From Hymenobacter sp. H14-R3 (GTDB lineage: Bacteria > Bacteroidota > Bacteroidia > Cytophagales > Hymenobacteraceae), in assembly GCF_030063445.1 (NCBI RefSeq), contig NZ_JASITD010000009.1, positions 62,001 through 126,000 of the forward strand: 64,000 bases of DNA, in the 5' to 3' direction. A model generated the notes under the pieces. The model was not told where the DNA came from, made no database searches, and was given only the letters and a program-made list of their open reading frames with translations. The position numbers and the translations under genes were made by a program. This document shows positions 1-9,300 of this stretch, piece by piece. Each line of letters starts with the position of its first letter. Positions within the stretch are counted from its first letter, which is position 1.

Positions 1-879
1 CGCATCCGCGACCAGCGCGTGACGATTAACTACGTCGAAAACGGCAAGCCCATGCAGTGGCAGCCCGACAACGTGACCCGCGAATACACGGGCACCAACA
101 TGACGCTGCGCTCGGCCATGGCCCGCTCGGTAAACTCCGTAACGGCCCAGCTGACCGAGAAAGTGGGCTGGGGCCGGGTAGCCGAATACGCGCATAAAGT
201 GGGCATTACCAGCCCGTTGCTGGCGGTGCCCAGCATCGGCCTGGGCTCGGCCGGCGACGTGAGCGTGTACGAGATGGTGGACGCCTACTCCACGTTTATG
301 AACAACGGCTTCCGCTCCGAGCCGCGCCTGATTACGCGCATCGAGGACCGCAACGGCAACGTCATTCAGCAGTTTGACCCCGTGCAGAAGCGTGCCATCT
401 CGCCCGAAACGGCCTGGCTGATGACCTACATGCTGCGCGGCGGCATGGAGGAGCCCGGCGGCACCTCGCAGGGTCTCTGGGATTTTCAAGACCTGTGGCG
501 CAAAAACAACCAGATTGGCGGCAAAACCGGCACCACCTCCAACTACTCCGACGGCTGGTACATGGGCCTCACCAAAGACCTGGTTTCGGGCGTGTGGGTG
601 GGCGGCGAAGACCGCAGTATCCACTTTTTCCGCTCGCAGCAGGGCGAGGGCGGCCGCATGGCGCTGCCCATTTTCGGCCGCTACATGGAGAGCATCTACA
701 AGGATAAAAGCCTGGGCTACGACTACGGCCCCTTCCCCAAGCCGCCCACCAAAATCAACCGCAAGTACGTGTGCTACACCGAGTACGAGCCGCGCCGCCG
801 CGCCGAGGCCGTCGACACAATCTCGGCCGATAACCTGCTGGACCAGCTAAACCGGGGCAGTAAGGACAGCGTGCGCTAA
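1..879 (+). CDS. Penicillin-binding protein 1A, transpeptidase domain (5' partial)
   Basis: The reading frame is open from base 1, so this is the C-terminal part of a longer gene that begins outside the window. About 292 residues are visible, and they form the back half of a class A PBP transpeptidase. The SxN motif reads SVN at bases 127-135 and the KTG motif reads KTGTT starting at 523, followed by the usual SDGWYMG. The catalytic SxxK motif and the glycosyltransferase domain must lie upstream. The family cross-links peptidoglycan on the periplasmic face of the inner membrane. The C-terminus is short and charged, without the long disordered tail seen in some homologues. A GTG at 19 is only an internal codon and not a credible start. 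Family assignment is secure; the choice between PBP1A and another class A PBP is inference. Confidence 0.9.
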   Translation, partial: RIRDQRVTINYVENGKPMQWQPDNVTREYTGTNMTLRSAMARSVNSVTAQLTEKVGWGRVAEYAHKVGITSPLLAVPSIGLGSAGDVSVYEMVDAYSTFMNNGFRSEPRLITRIEDRNGNVIQQFDPVQKRAISPETAWLMTYMLRGGMEEPGGTSQGLWDFQDLWRKNNQIGGKTGTTSNYSDGWYMGLTKDLVSGVWVGGEDRSIHFFRSQQGEGGRMALPIFGRYMESIYKDKSLGYDYGPFPKPPTKINRKYVCYTEYEPRRRAEAVDTISADNLLDQLNRGSKDSVR

Positions 880-882
880 TAG

Positions 883-1524
883 CTACTGCGGCCCCTCAGC
901 GGTCCACAACGCGGCGGGCAAGCCCAACCGCGCCGCCAGCTTAAGCAAGGTGGCGTGGTAGTATTTGTTGGTGCTTGAATATGCAAACTCACTGCTGAAT
1001 AGCTCGCGCGCCGCTTCTTGATAGCCCGCCCGATAAAGCGTTTCAATTTGCACGGATGGGAAATCGGCGCGATGGCCGGCCAGTAGGATGGCGTAAATAG
1101 CTTTTTTATCTTTTACGGCCGCTAGATAGGGGTAGATTTGCTGAGTGAATTTTGTTTGCAACTGGCTGAACAATAAATATTTATCTGAAATGCTCGTAAG
1201 CACAAACCACCCAGTAGGGGAGTTGCCGGTGAGCGTACTAATTCGCTTGCGCACTACGCAGGCGGGCTCTGTAAACCTTTTCCCCGACGTTTCGCCGCAC
1301 AAATAATAGTCGTAATCCAGCAGGTAGAGGCCGACGTTGATGACGAAGGACAGTTCCGTTGCTGAGTTGTACGAAGCCTTTTCAAATTGCACTATTTTGC
1401 CCCAGCCATCCGCATCAACGTAGCGAAAGTTATTGCCCGACTTCTTGTAGCCCAGCTTTTTAAACGCGGGCCACAAAATGTCTTTTACCAATTCGTTGAA
1501 GTCCGAGGTAAGGTCAGGTAGCAT
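883..1524 (-). CDS. DUF4304 domain protein
   Basis: This is a 213-residue soluble protein with no signal peptide or membrane segment. The N-terminal part (FNELVKDILWPAFKKLGYKK, then a SGNNFRY stretch) matches the pattern I know for DUF4304, a family of unknown function often carried as a scattered single gene. I chose the ATG at 1524 (MLPDLTSD), because the longer frame to 1566 runs through a GC-rich hairpin at 1532-1562. The gene is clearly richer in A and T than its neighbours (for example around 1140-1200), which suggests recent acquisition. It is tail-to-tail with the PBP gene, with only three bases between the stops, so the two may share a transcription end. Function unknown. Confidence 0.75.
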   Translation of the reverse strand: MLPDLTSDFNELVKDILWPAFKKLGYKKSGNNFRYVDADGWGKIVQFEKASYNSATELSFVINVGLYLLDYDYYLCGETSGKRFTEPACVVRKRISTLTGNSPTGWFVLTSISDKYLLFSQLQTKFTQQIYPYLAAVKDKKAIYAILLAGHRADFPSVQIETLYRAGYQEAARELFSSEFAYSSTNKYYHATLLKLAARLGLPAALWTAEGPQ

Positions 1525-1531
1525 GGGAGTG

Positions 1532-1562
1532 GGGCCGGGCGCATAACCAAAGCGCCCGGCCC
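1532..1562 (-). terminator. GC-rich hairpin downstream of the OmpA-like gene
   Basis: A perfect 11-bp stem (GGGCCGGGCGC with GCGCCCGGCCC) encloses a 9-base loop. It lies between the stop of the OmpA-like gene (1617) and the start of the DUF4304 gene (1524), both on the minus strand. There is no good T-tract, so it could be a weak terminator or a 5' structure of the DUF4304 mRNA. Confidence 0.4.
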
Positions 1563-1616
1563 GCAAAAATGCAGACCAGGCGCTTGCGCCAAGTAGTTGC
1601 GCGGCGCAACTACCCG

Positions 1617-2939
1617 CTACTTTTTAACCACCCGAATGCTGATGCGGCGATTGAGCGCCCGGCCCTGGGGCGTGTTATTGGACACAATAAAGTGCTGAGG
1701 GCCATAGCCTTTGAACTGGATATTCTGCGCGGGCAGGCCCATGGTGCTCAGCGTGAACATGGCCGTTTTGGCGCGCTCTTCGCTGAGCTTATAATTGTGT
1801 GCGGCCACCCCGGAGCTATCGGTGTAGCCCCCGATTTTGACCATCGCCTTTGGGAAGGTCTTGATAATATCGGCCACGTTTTGCAGTTGCTGCGCCGACT
1901 CGGGCGTGAGGGTGGCCTGGCCGGTTTCGAAGTACACGCGGTCAAAATTAATCCAGCCCTTGGTGCGGTTCACCGAGTCTACCAGCACCGTGGGCGTGGC
2001 TAGAAAGGTGTACAAGCGGTTTTCGGTCGAGTTGGCCCCCACTTTCTGGGTTTTGCCATCGGCCAGGGTCAGCACGGTGGGCTGCCCCGTGTCGTAGATG
2101 TACGTATCGCGGTTTTGGTCGTAGCGGCCCGCGGCGGCGCTCGCCGGGGCTTTGGCCGCAGCGGCCGTGGGGCCCGGCCACGCGGCTGGGGCCAAGGCTG
2201 CCTCCGGCGCTGGCCGCTGCCGGCCGTACCCAAAAAAGTACCCCATGCCCACGGCCAGCAGCAGCAGTAGTCCCCACTGCCAGCGCAGGGCGGGGCTACC
2301 GGCCGGGGCCGCGTCGGGCGCTACGCCCAGGGCCATGGGCCGGTCGAGGGCCGGGAGCGCGCGCGGTGGGGTAGGGGCCAGCGTACGCGGGGCCACCGTG
2401 GCCAGGGGCCGCGCGGCCGGGGCCGCGGTATTCAGCGGTTTCAGCGTGGGCAGCATGGCCGCGCTGATATCCGCTTTCTGCCAGCGCAGCCACTGGATGA
2501 ACGTGCTGGGCGTCAGGCTATTCTCGGCGGCAAAACGCCCCACCACCCCAAACACGCTGGTGGCCGCGAGTTGCAGCAGCCGCTCGGCATCGGGCGGCAG
2601 CAGGCCCGATTCGTGGGCTATTTGGCTCTTGGTAGGGCCGTAGGTGCTGCCCAGCAGCTCGACCAGGATAATGCCGCCCTGCTCATACCAACTGGCATCG
2701 GCCAGGTTGGTAAACTGCGCGGGGGCATTGGTGGCATCCACTTCGCGGGCGCGTTGCAGCAGCGCGGCCGGATTCTGCTCTTGCTCAGCCTGTTGCAAAA
2801 TGGCGTTGAGCACCAGCGGCACGGCATGGGCCAGCCCGGTCTTCACCCGCTCGTCAGATTCACCTAACGTATTGGCCAGCTGGCTGATTACTGATTCGGT
2901 AAAGCAGAACTTAACAGTCTCTGCTAAATTGGTTTTCAT
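1617..2939 (-). CDS. DUF937-type / OmpA-family cell-envelope protein
   Basis: This 440-residue protein has three parts. Residues 1 to about 150 resemble DUF937 (helical, SQLANTLGES, then repeated Ala/Gln-rich helices). A proline- and alanine-rich linker leads to one transmembrane segment near the middle (WQWGLLLLLAVGMGYFFGYG). The last 115 residues are an OmpA C-terminal domain with FDRVYFETGQATLTPES and the peptidoglycan-binding pattern GYTDSSG, then LSEERAKT, ending in NRRISIRVVKK. OmpA domains bind peptidoglycan non-covalently, so the protein probably sits in the inner membrane with its C-terminus in the periplasm. The start is the ATG at 2939 (MKTNLAETV). The longer frame to 3296 runs antisense over a lipoprotein gene and hairpins and is rejected. 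Confidence 0.85.
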   Translation of the reverse strand: MKTNLAETVKFCFTESVISQLANTLGESDERVKTGLAHAVPLVLNAILQQAEQEQNPAALLQRAREVDATNAPAQFTNLADASWYEQGGIILVELLGSTYGPTKSQIAHESGLLPPDAERLLQLAATSVFGVVGRFAAENSLTPSTFIQWLRWQKADISAAMLPTLKPLNTAAPAARPLATVAPRTLAPTPPRALPALDRPMALGVAPDAAPAGSPALRWQWGLLLLLAVGMGYFFGYGRQRPAPEAALAPAAWPGPTAAAAKAPASAAAGRYDQNRDTYIYDTGQPTVLTLADGKTQKVGANSTENRLYTFLATPTVLVDSVNRTKGWINFDRVYFETGQATLTPESAQQLQNVADIIKTFPKAMVKIGGYTDSSGVAAHNYKLSEERAKTAMFTLSTMGLPAQNIQFKGYGPQHFIVSNNTPQGRALNRRISIRVVKK

Positions 2940-3110
2940 ACGCGAAATAAGTAAAACGTTAGGTTTTATTCTTACTAAGATATTGAAAGCCAATGCACTG
3001 AAAAATGAGCAATAACAATTTTTAGAAAGCTTGCAAAAATCATCCGGCGGCCGGCCGGGCAAGCCCGGCGCGGTGCCGCCGCGGGCTGCGCCGCCAGTTT
3101 GCCCCAACGC

Positions 3111-3150
3111 CAAAAGCGCCCGGCCCGCACGCAAGTGCAGACCGGGCGCT
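3111..3150 (-). terminator. Rho-independent terminator of the small lipoprotein gene
   Basis: On the minus strand a 16-bp imperfect stem (arms 3115-3130 and 3135-3150, loop of four bases) is followed by TTTTG. It lies 25 bases downstream of the lipoprotein stop. A second nested GC-rich hairpin follows at about 3046-3083. Confidence 0.7.
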
Positions 3151-3174
3151 CCCGATAAAAAGCCGGCTCGAAAC

Positions 3175-3321
3175 CTACTGGCGCTCGATGGCCGTGGCCG
3201 TGCTGGCCGAGAGGGGCGTAGCGGCCTGCTTGGTCGAGGTGTAGGCGGGGCACGTCTGCTTGTTGCAGGCGCCGAGGCCGAGGGTGGCGGCCCCAATGGC
3301 GAGGAGAAGGAGCTTTTTCAT
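3175..3321 (-). CDS. Small lipoprotein (48 aa)
   Basis: A 48-residue reading frame starts at the ATG at 3321 and ends with TAG at 3175. The start is MKKLLLLAIGAATLG and the lipobox is LGAC, so the mature lipoprotein would be only about 30 residues, beginning with a lipidated cysteine and containing a CPAYTST motif. Short lipoproteins with a CPAY-like motif are common in Bacteroidota, but I know of no assigned function. The gene has its own promoter-like box (TATCTTTG at 3357-3364) about 35 bases upstream and its own terminator downstream, which argues that it is a real single-gene transcription unit. Confidence 0.8.
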   Translation of the reverse strand: MKKLLLLAIGAATLGLGACNKQTCPAYTSTKQAATPLSASTATAIERQ

Positions 3322-3356
3322 AAAACGGTAAGATTTAAGGAGGCGCGGTTAGGCTT

Positions 3357-3364
3357 CAAAGATA
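3357..3364 (-). promoter_or_regulatory. Bacteroidota -7 box for the small lipoprotein
   Basis: TATCTTTG on the minus strand matches the TAnnTTTG consensus of the Bacteroidota housekeeping sigma factor. It lies 35 bases before the start codon at 3321. I do not see a clear -33 TTG at the usual spacing. Confidence 0.5.
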
Positions 3365-3454
3365 AGAGCCGGTGACACATAGCTGGTTACGGGGCGGCCG
3401 GGTTTCTGAGAATAGTGCTTCATTACCCTGCCAGCCTTCTACGAACGCGCGTTA

Positions 3455-4876
3455 TTATTCGCTGTAGCCCAGTATTTTCAGCATGCTGGCGGCCTCCTGC
3501 TTGGGCGCAAACACGGTGTCGGTGAGCGTGCCGTCGGCGGTGCGGTCGAGAATAACGTGCTTGGGGGCCGGAATGAGGCAGTGCTTGATGCCGCCGTAGC
3601 CGCTCAGGCTTTCCTGGTAGGCGCCGGTGTGGAAGAAGCCCACGTAGATGGGCTCGTCCGTAACTGGCTGGTTGCGAGGGGTTTGCAGCTGCGGCAAGAA
3701 CGTCTGGTAGATGTGCTTTTCCGAGTTGTAGTAGTCCTGCGAGTCGCAGGTGAGGCCGCCGAGCTGAATTTTGTGGTAGGGGCGGCTCCAGCCGTTGAGG
3801 GCCAGCATGATGAAGCGCTGGTTGAGGGCCCAGGTATCGGGCAGGTTGGTGATGAACGAGCCATCAATCATGTACCACAACTCCTTGTCGTTCTGCAACT
3901 TCTCGTCGAGAATGGAGTAAATCGTGGCCCCGCTTTCGCCCACCGTAAAAATGCCGAACTCGGTGAAAATATTGGGCTCCGGCACGCCCTCCTCGGCGCA
4001 AATGCGCTGGATGGTGCGCATAATCTCGGCAATCATGTACGGGTAGTCGTACTCCAGCTGAATGCTGGTTTGGATGGGCAGGCCGCCGCCAATGTCGATA
4101 GTTTGCAGCGTGGGGCAGATTTTGCGCAGCTCGCAGTACTTGTGAATGAAGCGCGACAGTTCCGACCAGTAGTACGATGTGTCCTTGATGCCCGTGCTGA
4201 TGAAATAATGCAGCATAGTGAGCTCAAAGCGCGGGTCGTCCTTGATTTTTTGCTCGTAGATGGGCACCGCATCGGCGTAGCGCACGCCCAGGCGCGAGGT
4301 GTAGAACTGGAACCGCGGCTCCTCGTCGGAGGCCAGGCGCAGGCCCATTTTCACCTTGGTTTCGGCATTGACGTGGGCTGCGTAGTAGTCAATTTCGTTG
4401 GGCGAATCGAGAATGGGCAGGCAGTTGGCAAAGCCGTCGTTGAGCAGCGCCGTGATGTCGCGCTTGTACTCGTCGTTCTTGAACCCGTTGCAAATGATGT
4501 ACTTATCCTTGTTGAGCTTGCCCTGCCCGTACAGCGAGCGGATGATGCTGATGTCGAACCACGACGAGGTTTCGAGGTGCACGTCGTTCTTGAGCGCTTC
4601 GTCGAGCACGAAGCGGAAGTGCGACGACTTGGTGCAGTAGGCGTAGGAATACGAGCCGGTGTAGCCGGTTTCGGCAATGCCGTCGGCAAACCACTTTTTG
4701 GCCCGCTGAATCTGGGAGCTGATTTTGGGCAGGTAAGTGAGCCGCAGCGGGGTACCGTGCTTTTTAACCAGCGCCATCAGGTCGATGTCGTGGAAAAACA
4801 GCTCGTTGTCGCGCACCTGAAAATCGGCGTTCGGAAAATCGAAAGTTTGGGTAATGAGGTCCTGGTAGGTATCCAT
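3455..4876 (-). CDS. speA: Arginine decarboxylase, PLP-dependent (fold III)
   Basis: This 473-residue protein has the alanine-racemase-fold layout of biosynthetic arginine decarboxylases. The PLP-binding lysine is in YCTKSSHF near residue 83, the phosphate-binding glycine run is IDIGGGLPIQT, and the C-terminal domain has VGFFHTGAYQESLSG. It converts arginine to agmatine with release of CO2, the first step of the arginine route to putrescine. It is shorter than the E. coli SpeA (about 650 residues), as is usual for Bacteroidota homologues. The divergently transcribed ureohydrolase at 5250 could act on the product or on the same substrate. There is no signal peptide, so it is cytoplasmic. The gene symbol is by family resemblance. 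Confidence 0.85.
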   Translation of the reverse strand: MDTYQDLITQTFDFPNADFQVRDNELFFHDIDLMALVKKHGTPLRLTYLPKISSQIQRAKKWFADGIAETGYTGSYSYAYCTKSSHFRFVLDEALKNDVHLETSSWFDISIIRSLYGQGKLNKDKYIICNGFKNDEYKRDITALLNDGFANCLPILDSPNEIDYYAAHVNAETKVKMGLRLASDEEPRFQFYTSRLGVRYADAVPIYEQKIKDDPRFELTMLHYFISTGIKDTSYYWSELSRFIHKYCELRKICPTLQTIDIGGGLPIQTSIQLEYDYPYMIAEIMRTIQRICAEEGVPEPNIFTEFGIFTVGESGATIYSILDEKLQNDKELWYMIDGSFITNLPDTWALNQRFIMLALNGWSRPYHKIQLGGLTCDSQDYYNSEKHIYQTFLPQLQTPRNQPVTDEPIYVGFFHTGAYQESLSGYGGIKHCLIPAPKHVILDRTADGTLTDTVFAPKQEAASMLKILGYSE

Positions 4877-4899
4877 TTAAGTTAGTAGCTGGGTGTTAT

Positions 4900-5036
4900 A
4901 ATCGCCCGTCATCGCGAGCGCAACGCAGTGGAGCGCGGCAATCTTTCCTTCACGGTCGGGTTACTAACTAGATACCGAAGACGACCAGGAAAGATTGCCA
5001 CGCTCCACTGCGTTGTGCTCGCAATGACGGGCGATT
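4900..5036. repeat. Long inverted repeat, 50-bp arms (GTCATTGCGAGCG type)
   Basis: Arms 4900-4949 and 4987-5036 match at 47 of 50 positions around a 37-base loop. The arm contains GTCATTGCGAGC and GGCAATCTTTCCT, which resemble a palindromic repeat I know to be dispersed in many bacterial phyla. It fills most of the gap between the divergent starts of the arginine decarboxylase (4876) and the ureohydrolase (5250), so it lies upstream of both genes, unlike the other inverted repeats here. The rest of the 373-base gap shows no convincing gene. Confidence 0.9.
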
Positions 5037-5249
5037 TTCAAAAACGAACGATTTTTTCCGACCTTTACGGCGGGCGGCTCAAAAGTACCGCCCGGGGCCG
5101 CAAACGAGCGGCTCCCTGCATCGGGTTTCGGTGAAGGAATTAGCGACATGGCTACGGCGCTCCGCGCCGCAAGGCAGCGCGCGCGGGCCACTAAAGGGGC
5201 TCGCGTCACGATGCAGCCCACTTATGTCCACTCCCTAATTTCCCACCCC

Positions 5250-6221
5250 ATGAAACGCATTAAATTGATTGAAGTCCGCTCCGAGCTAGGGGCCGGCACC
5301 CGCGGCGCCAGCATGGGCCCCGACGCCCTGCGCGTGGCCTGCCTCAACAAGGGCTCCGACTATTTCCGGCGCTACAACGCCGTGGTCACGCAGGACCTCA
5401 ACCACGTGCTGTTCGACAAAAACCATTTTGCGCACGCCAAGCACATCGACGCCATTTACACCGTGCAAAAGGGCATTGCCAACGCCGTGGAACAGACGCT
5501 GCGCTTCGGCGAGTTTCCGCTGGTGCTGGCCGGCGACCACAGCAGCGCCAATGCCACCATTGCCGGCATTAAGGCGGCGTATCCGCATAAAACGCTGGGT
5601 GTCATTTGGATAGACGCGCACGCCGATATTCACTCGCCCTACACCACGCCCAGCGGCAACGTGCACGGCATGCCGCTGGCCGCCGCCTTGGGCGAAGACA
5701 ACCGGCCCTGCCAGCGCAACCAGCCCGACGCCGACACCGAGTTTTTCTGGCGCCGCCTCCAAAACCTGGCCGAGCCTGGCCCCAAGCTGCGCCCCGAGCA
5801 CCTGGTGTACGTGGCCGTGCGCGACACCGAGGAGGAAGAAAAAGCCGTGATTGAGCGCTTGGGTATCAAGTGGATAAAGCTGGATGAGATTCAGGCCAAA
5901 GGCTCGCGCCAGCTCACCCGCGAGATTCACGAGTACCTGAGCACCTGCGACATCCTCTACATTTCTTTCGACGTGGACAGCCTCGATTCGGAATTCAGCA
6001 AGGGCACCGGCACGCCGGTAGAGAAGGGCCTGTACCTGTCGGAAGCTGAAAACCTGTGCCAGGACTTGCTCGAAAACGACCGGGTAGTGTGCTTCGAAAT
6101 GGTTGAAATCAACCCCACGCTCGACCACGAAAACACGATGGCCAAAAACGCCTTCAACATCCTGGAAAAAGCCACCGCCGCCATCGAGCGCCGCTTGCAG
6201 CTCGAAGCGGTAGCCCGGTAG
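5250..6221 (+). CDS. Arginase/agmatinase-family ureohydrolase
   Basis: This 323-residue protein carries the ureohydrolase metal ligands: GDHSS near residue 95, DAHAD near residue 122, and SFDVDSLD near residue 240, which together bind two Mn ions. The segment SPYTTPSGNVHGMPLA resembles arginase loops, so arginase (arginine to ornithine and urea) is the likelier name. Agmatinase (agmatine to putrescine) is a real alternative given the divergent arginine decarboxylase next door. I chose the ATG at 5250 (MKRIKLIEVRSELGAGTRGA); the longer frame from 5148 has no family-like residues and runs over upstream sequence. Cytoplasmic. The stop codon lies on the edge of the next inverted repeat. Confidence 0.85.
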   Translation: MKRIKLIEVRSELGAGTRGASMGPDALRVACLNKGSDYFRRYNAVVTQDLNHVLFDKNHFAHAKHIDAIYTVQKGIANAVEQTLRFGEFPLVLAGDHSSANATIAGIKAAYPHKTLGVIWIDAHADIHSPYTTPSGNVHGMPLAAALGEDNRPCQRNQPDADTEFFWRRLQNLAEPGPKLRPEHLVYVAVRDTEEEEKAVIERLGIKWIKLDEIQAKGSRQLTREIHEYLSTCDILYISFDVDSLDSEFSKGTGTPVEKGLYLSEAENLCQDLLENDRVVCFEMVEINPTLDHENTMAKNAFNILEKATAAIERRLQLEAVAR

Positions 6222-6299
6222 GTAGCGTGCACGCTGCGAGCCCGCGCGTGGGTCGTTGCGTATTGCTCAACGCGCGGCCTCGCAGCGTGCACACTACCT
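6220..6299. repeat. Inverted repeat at the ureohydrolase gene end
   Basis: Arms 6220-6249 and 6270-6299 match at 28 of 30 positions with a 20-base loop. The left arm begins inside the TAG stop of the ureohydrolase. The arm sequence (GTAGCGTGCACGCTGCGAG) differs from the other hairpins here except for the leading GTAGCG. Confidence 0.9.
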
Positions 6300-6300
6300 C

Positions 6301-6356
6301 GGCACCGGGCAAAAAAAAACTCCCGGCCGAGGCCAGGAGTTTTTTTGTCCGGTGCC
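6301..6356. terminator. Bidirectional terminator between converging genes
   Basis: This is a nearly complete palindrome of 56 bases, with GGCACCGG at one end, GGTGCC at the other, and A- and T-runs flanking a core stem (ACTCC and GGAGT around CGGCC/GGCC). With its A-run and T-run it can end transcription in both directions, for the ureohydrolase on the plus strand and the adhesin on the minus strand. Confidence 0.8.
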
Positions 6357-6361
6357 ACTGG

Positions 6362-9300
6362 CTATTGCCGGATGAGAGGCAGCACGGCGACGGTATCTGC
6401 ACCTTGTACCTTCACGAAGTAAGTGCCGGTGGGTAAGCTTTCTACCGCCAGCGGCTGCAACCCGGCCGGGCAGGTGTATTGCCGTACCAAGCGGCCCGTA
6501 GCTTCGAGTATCTGCACGGTGTAGGTGCCAGCTGGCAGGCTGCTGAGGTCAAGCGTAGCCATGCCCGTGGTTGGGTTCGGGAATACGGTTACCAACGTGC
6601 CAGCCGAGTGCCGGAAGCGCACTGCCTGCACCGGGCTCAGGGCCGACTGGCCATCCGTGTCTACCTGCCGCAGGCGGTAGTAGAGCACGCCCGTGGTGCG
6701 GGCGCTGGCTCCGGCATCGGTATACTGGTAGCTGGCGGCCTGCATGGTGGTGCCCCGGCCCGCCACCGTAGCGATGCTCGTGAAGTGCGTGGCATCCAGC
6801 GAGCGCTCTACCTCGAAGTGGTGGTTGTTCACTTCCGTGGCAGTAGCCCAGCTCAGAACGGCATCGGAGCCGCTAGTCGTAGCCACGAATTTAGTGAGCT
6901 GCACGGGCAGCGGGGCCACGATGGTTACCGCATCGGCACTGGTGCCGGTGCTGGTGTAAGCGGGGGCGGCAGTGGTGGTGGCCAGGGATGTGCGCTGTGG
7001 ATTGAGGTAGCTGGTCGCCGCGTTGGAGCCGTAGGCCGTGCCAGTTACCGCCGTAGCAGCGATGTTGGCTGCGAATGTAAACACCACGCTAGCCCCCGAG
7101 GGCACTACTAGGGTAGGCGTCAGGGTAAAGGTGGGCTTGTTGGTGCCGGTCACAGTGTAGTCGGTACCCGCCACCAGAGTCTTACTAGTACCGTCGGCGG
7201 CCTGAATTACGGCCGACGACGACATGCTGGCGTAGGTAAATAGGCCAGTGCCACCCACTTTCGCCAAGTCGGGCGAAGCGATTAGGCCGGTGATACCGCC
7301 GCCGGTATTAGAAACGGTGTATACGTAGGCAGTCTGCATAGTACTCGACCGCGTCACGTTGGGAAGCGTGGTGCGCAAGGCAGTGGTGAGGGTTGGTAAG
7401 CAGTCGCCGCCGATGGTGGTGTTTGCGTTCCTAATGCCTTCGGTTGCACCCGTACCATTGGCACCAGCCGTAACAACAGCCGTACTCTTTAAAGCACTAC
7501 TGCTGAATACTGCGCCGCCGCCGCCGCCGCCGCCGTTGCCATTGCTGTTGCTATCGCCACCATCACCACCACTGGCATTTGCAGTTAACGTGGTTAGGCT
7601 GGCAGCTTTTAGCACCACTGTGCCGCCAGCGCCGCCGCCGCCACCGCCACCGGTTATAATGGCTTGGCCAGAAAAGCCGCTTGCTGAAACAGTAGCAGTG
7701 CCGCTAGCGGTCCCGGTGCGGAGGATGATAATGCCTCCACCCGTACCCCCACCTGATGGCAAGAAGGTGTTTGTATTATTTACGCCAGCACCACCACCAC
7801 CACCTAGGTAGAGGGATGCTGGTGTGACGGATGATGTAGCAACACCCCCATCTCCACCTAAAGAGGTGGTAACATTTGTGCCATTCCCATCACCCTGCCC
7901 TTGCCCGCCAGTGCCACCATTAGCACCACCCCCGCCGCCTGGGGCATAGCCTCCAACACGGTTGCCACCTCCGCCTCCCGTAGTAGCCTGGCCACGAGCA
8001 TAGCTGCCACCAGCATAATCCTGATAGGTTTGAGGCCCACCACTACTAGCTACACTGTTGCTATAAACCTGAAAAGGAGAACCACCTATGCTTTCTCCTT
8101 TTGAAGAATGAGAGGCTGAAGCTGTAGATACGTAATCAGTATTGGGCCCATTGCTAGTGTTCTTCACTGCTGCCCCTCCTCGGAAGCCTTTACCATCCAT
8201 ATTCAAGCCAGCTCCCGTATTAAAAGTAGTAGCGCCCGCTACTTCCAGCGCGAGTACACCACCCGTCGAGCCATCCCAGGCCGTGCCTGTTACCGTGCCC
8301 GAAAGCGTGAGGGCGGAGTACTGCGGAATGCGGATGACTTGGAAAGTATTGCCAGTAGCGTTAGCCGTGTAGGTGCTGGTAAGCTTCGCAGCCAGCGTCA
8401 GATTGCCGCTGCCATCTACCGAGCTGGCCGCCACGGCATATTCGTAGGTGCCGGCCGTGGGAGTACCACTCACCGTTCCATAAGTATTATTGTTGACCGT
8501 GCTCATCGTTGCGCCCTGCATCTGCATAATCAGCAGCATATCACCGGCCGCAATGGGGGTAGCGGTATTGCCGGTCGGCGTGGTGCCCACGGTAATCGTC
8601 TTGCTACCACTGGCGGCCGTTATGCCGGGGTAGTACACATTCGGCTGGCTGGTAGCAGTTAGCGTCATCGGCCCGTCCTTGCCCGGCACGGCGCACACGC
8701 CCGCAATATTGGCCGAGCCCTGCACAGTCACGGTCAGCGTCGAGGAGTTGTTGGCGGCTACCGCATCGGGCACCACTGCGCCGCTGGGGTAGGCATAATT
8801 GGAAGTTAGCACGTAGCTGTCGGCGGTGAGCCAGGTAATGATAACACTGTTGGTTACCGATTGCCCGGCTGCGAGCGTTACCTGCGGAAACGAAACCGTG
8901 CTACCGCTCTGGGTGCCGCCCGAAACGTAGGTAGCGCCGGTAGCCGGCAGCGTTAGCGTCGGAATGATGTTGGTGGCTGTTTCTACGCCGTTGTTGGTCG
9001 TCGTTACCGAGTAAGAAGTCGTCGTGCCGGGGTTTACCGTGGCCGAGCCGCTCATTACGGTTTGCACGTCAGCCCCAGTCACGGTTACGTTAATGGTGCC
9101 GGGGTTAGAAAGGTCACTGTTAAAGTTCCGAATCGTGTAAGGAGTCGAAACCACGCCGGAGAAAGTACCCGACGGTGTAAACGTGACCACTCCTTTGTCA
9201 TCCACGCTAAACGTGCCCTTTCCATCTACCGTGTAAGAAACCTCGCGCGGTACCGTGTTGGGGTTCAAGTCTACTGTAGCGGGGTCAATGGCCGCGCCGT

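Noticed and set aside
2940..3296. N-terminal extension of the OmpA-like protein
   Set aside because: The added residues are Pro/Arg/Ala-rich and antisense to the small lipoprotein; the ATG at 2939 starts the conserved domain.
3557..4885. 442-residue plus-strand frame opposite the arginine decarboxylase
   Set aside because: Antisense shadow of a clear PLP enzyme in GC-rich DNA; the translation has no motifs and is rich in Val, Gly and Ala.
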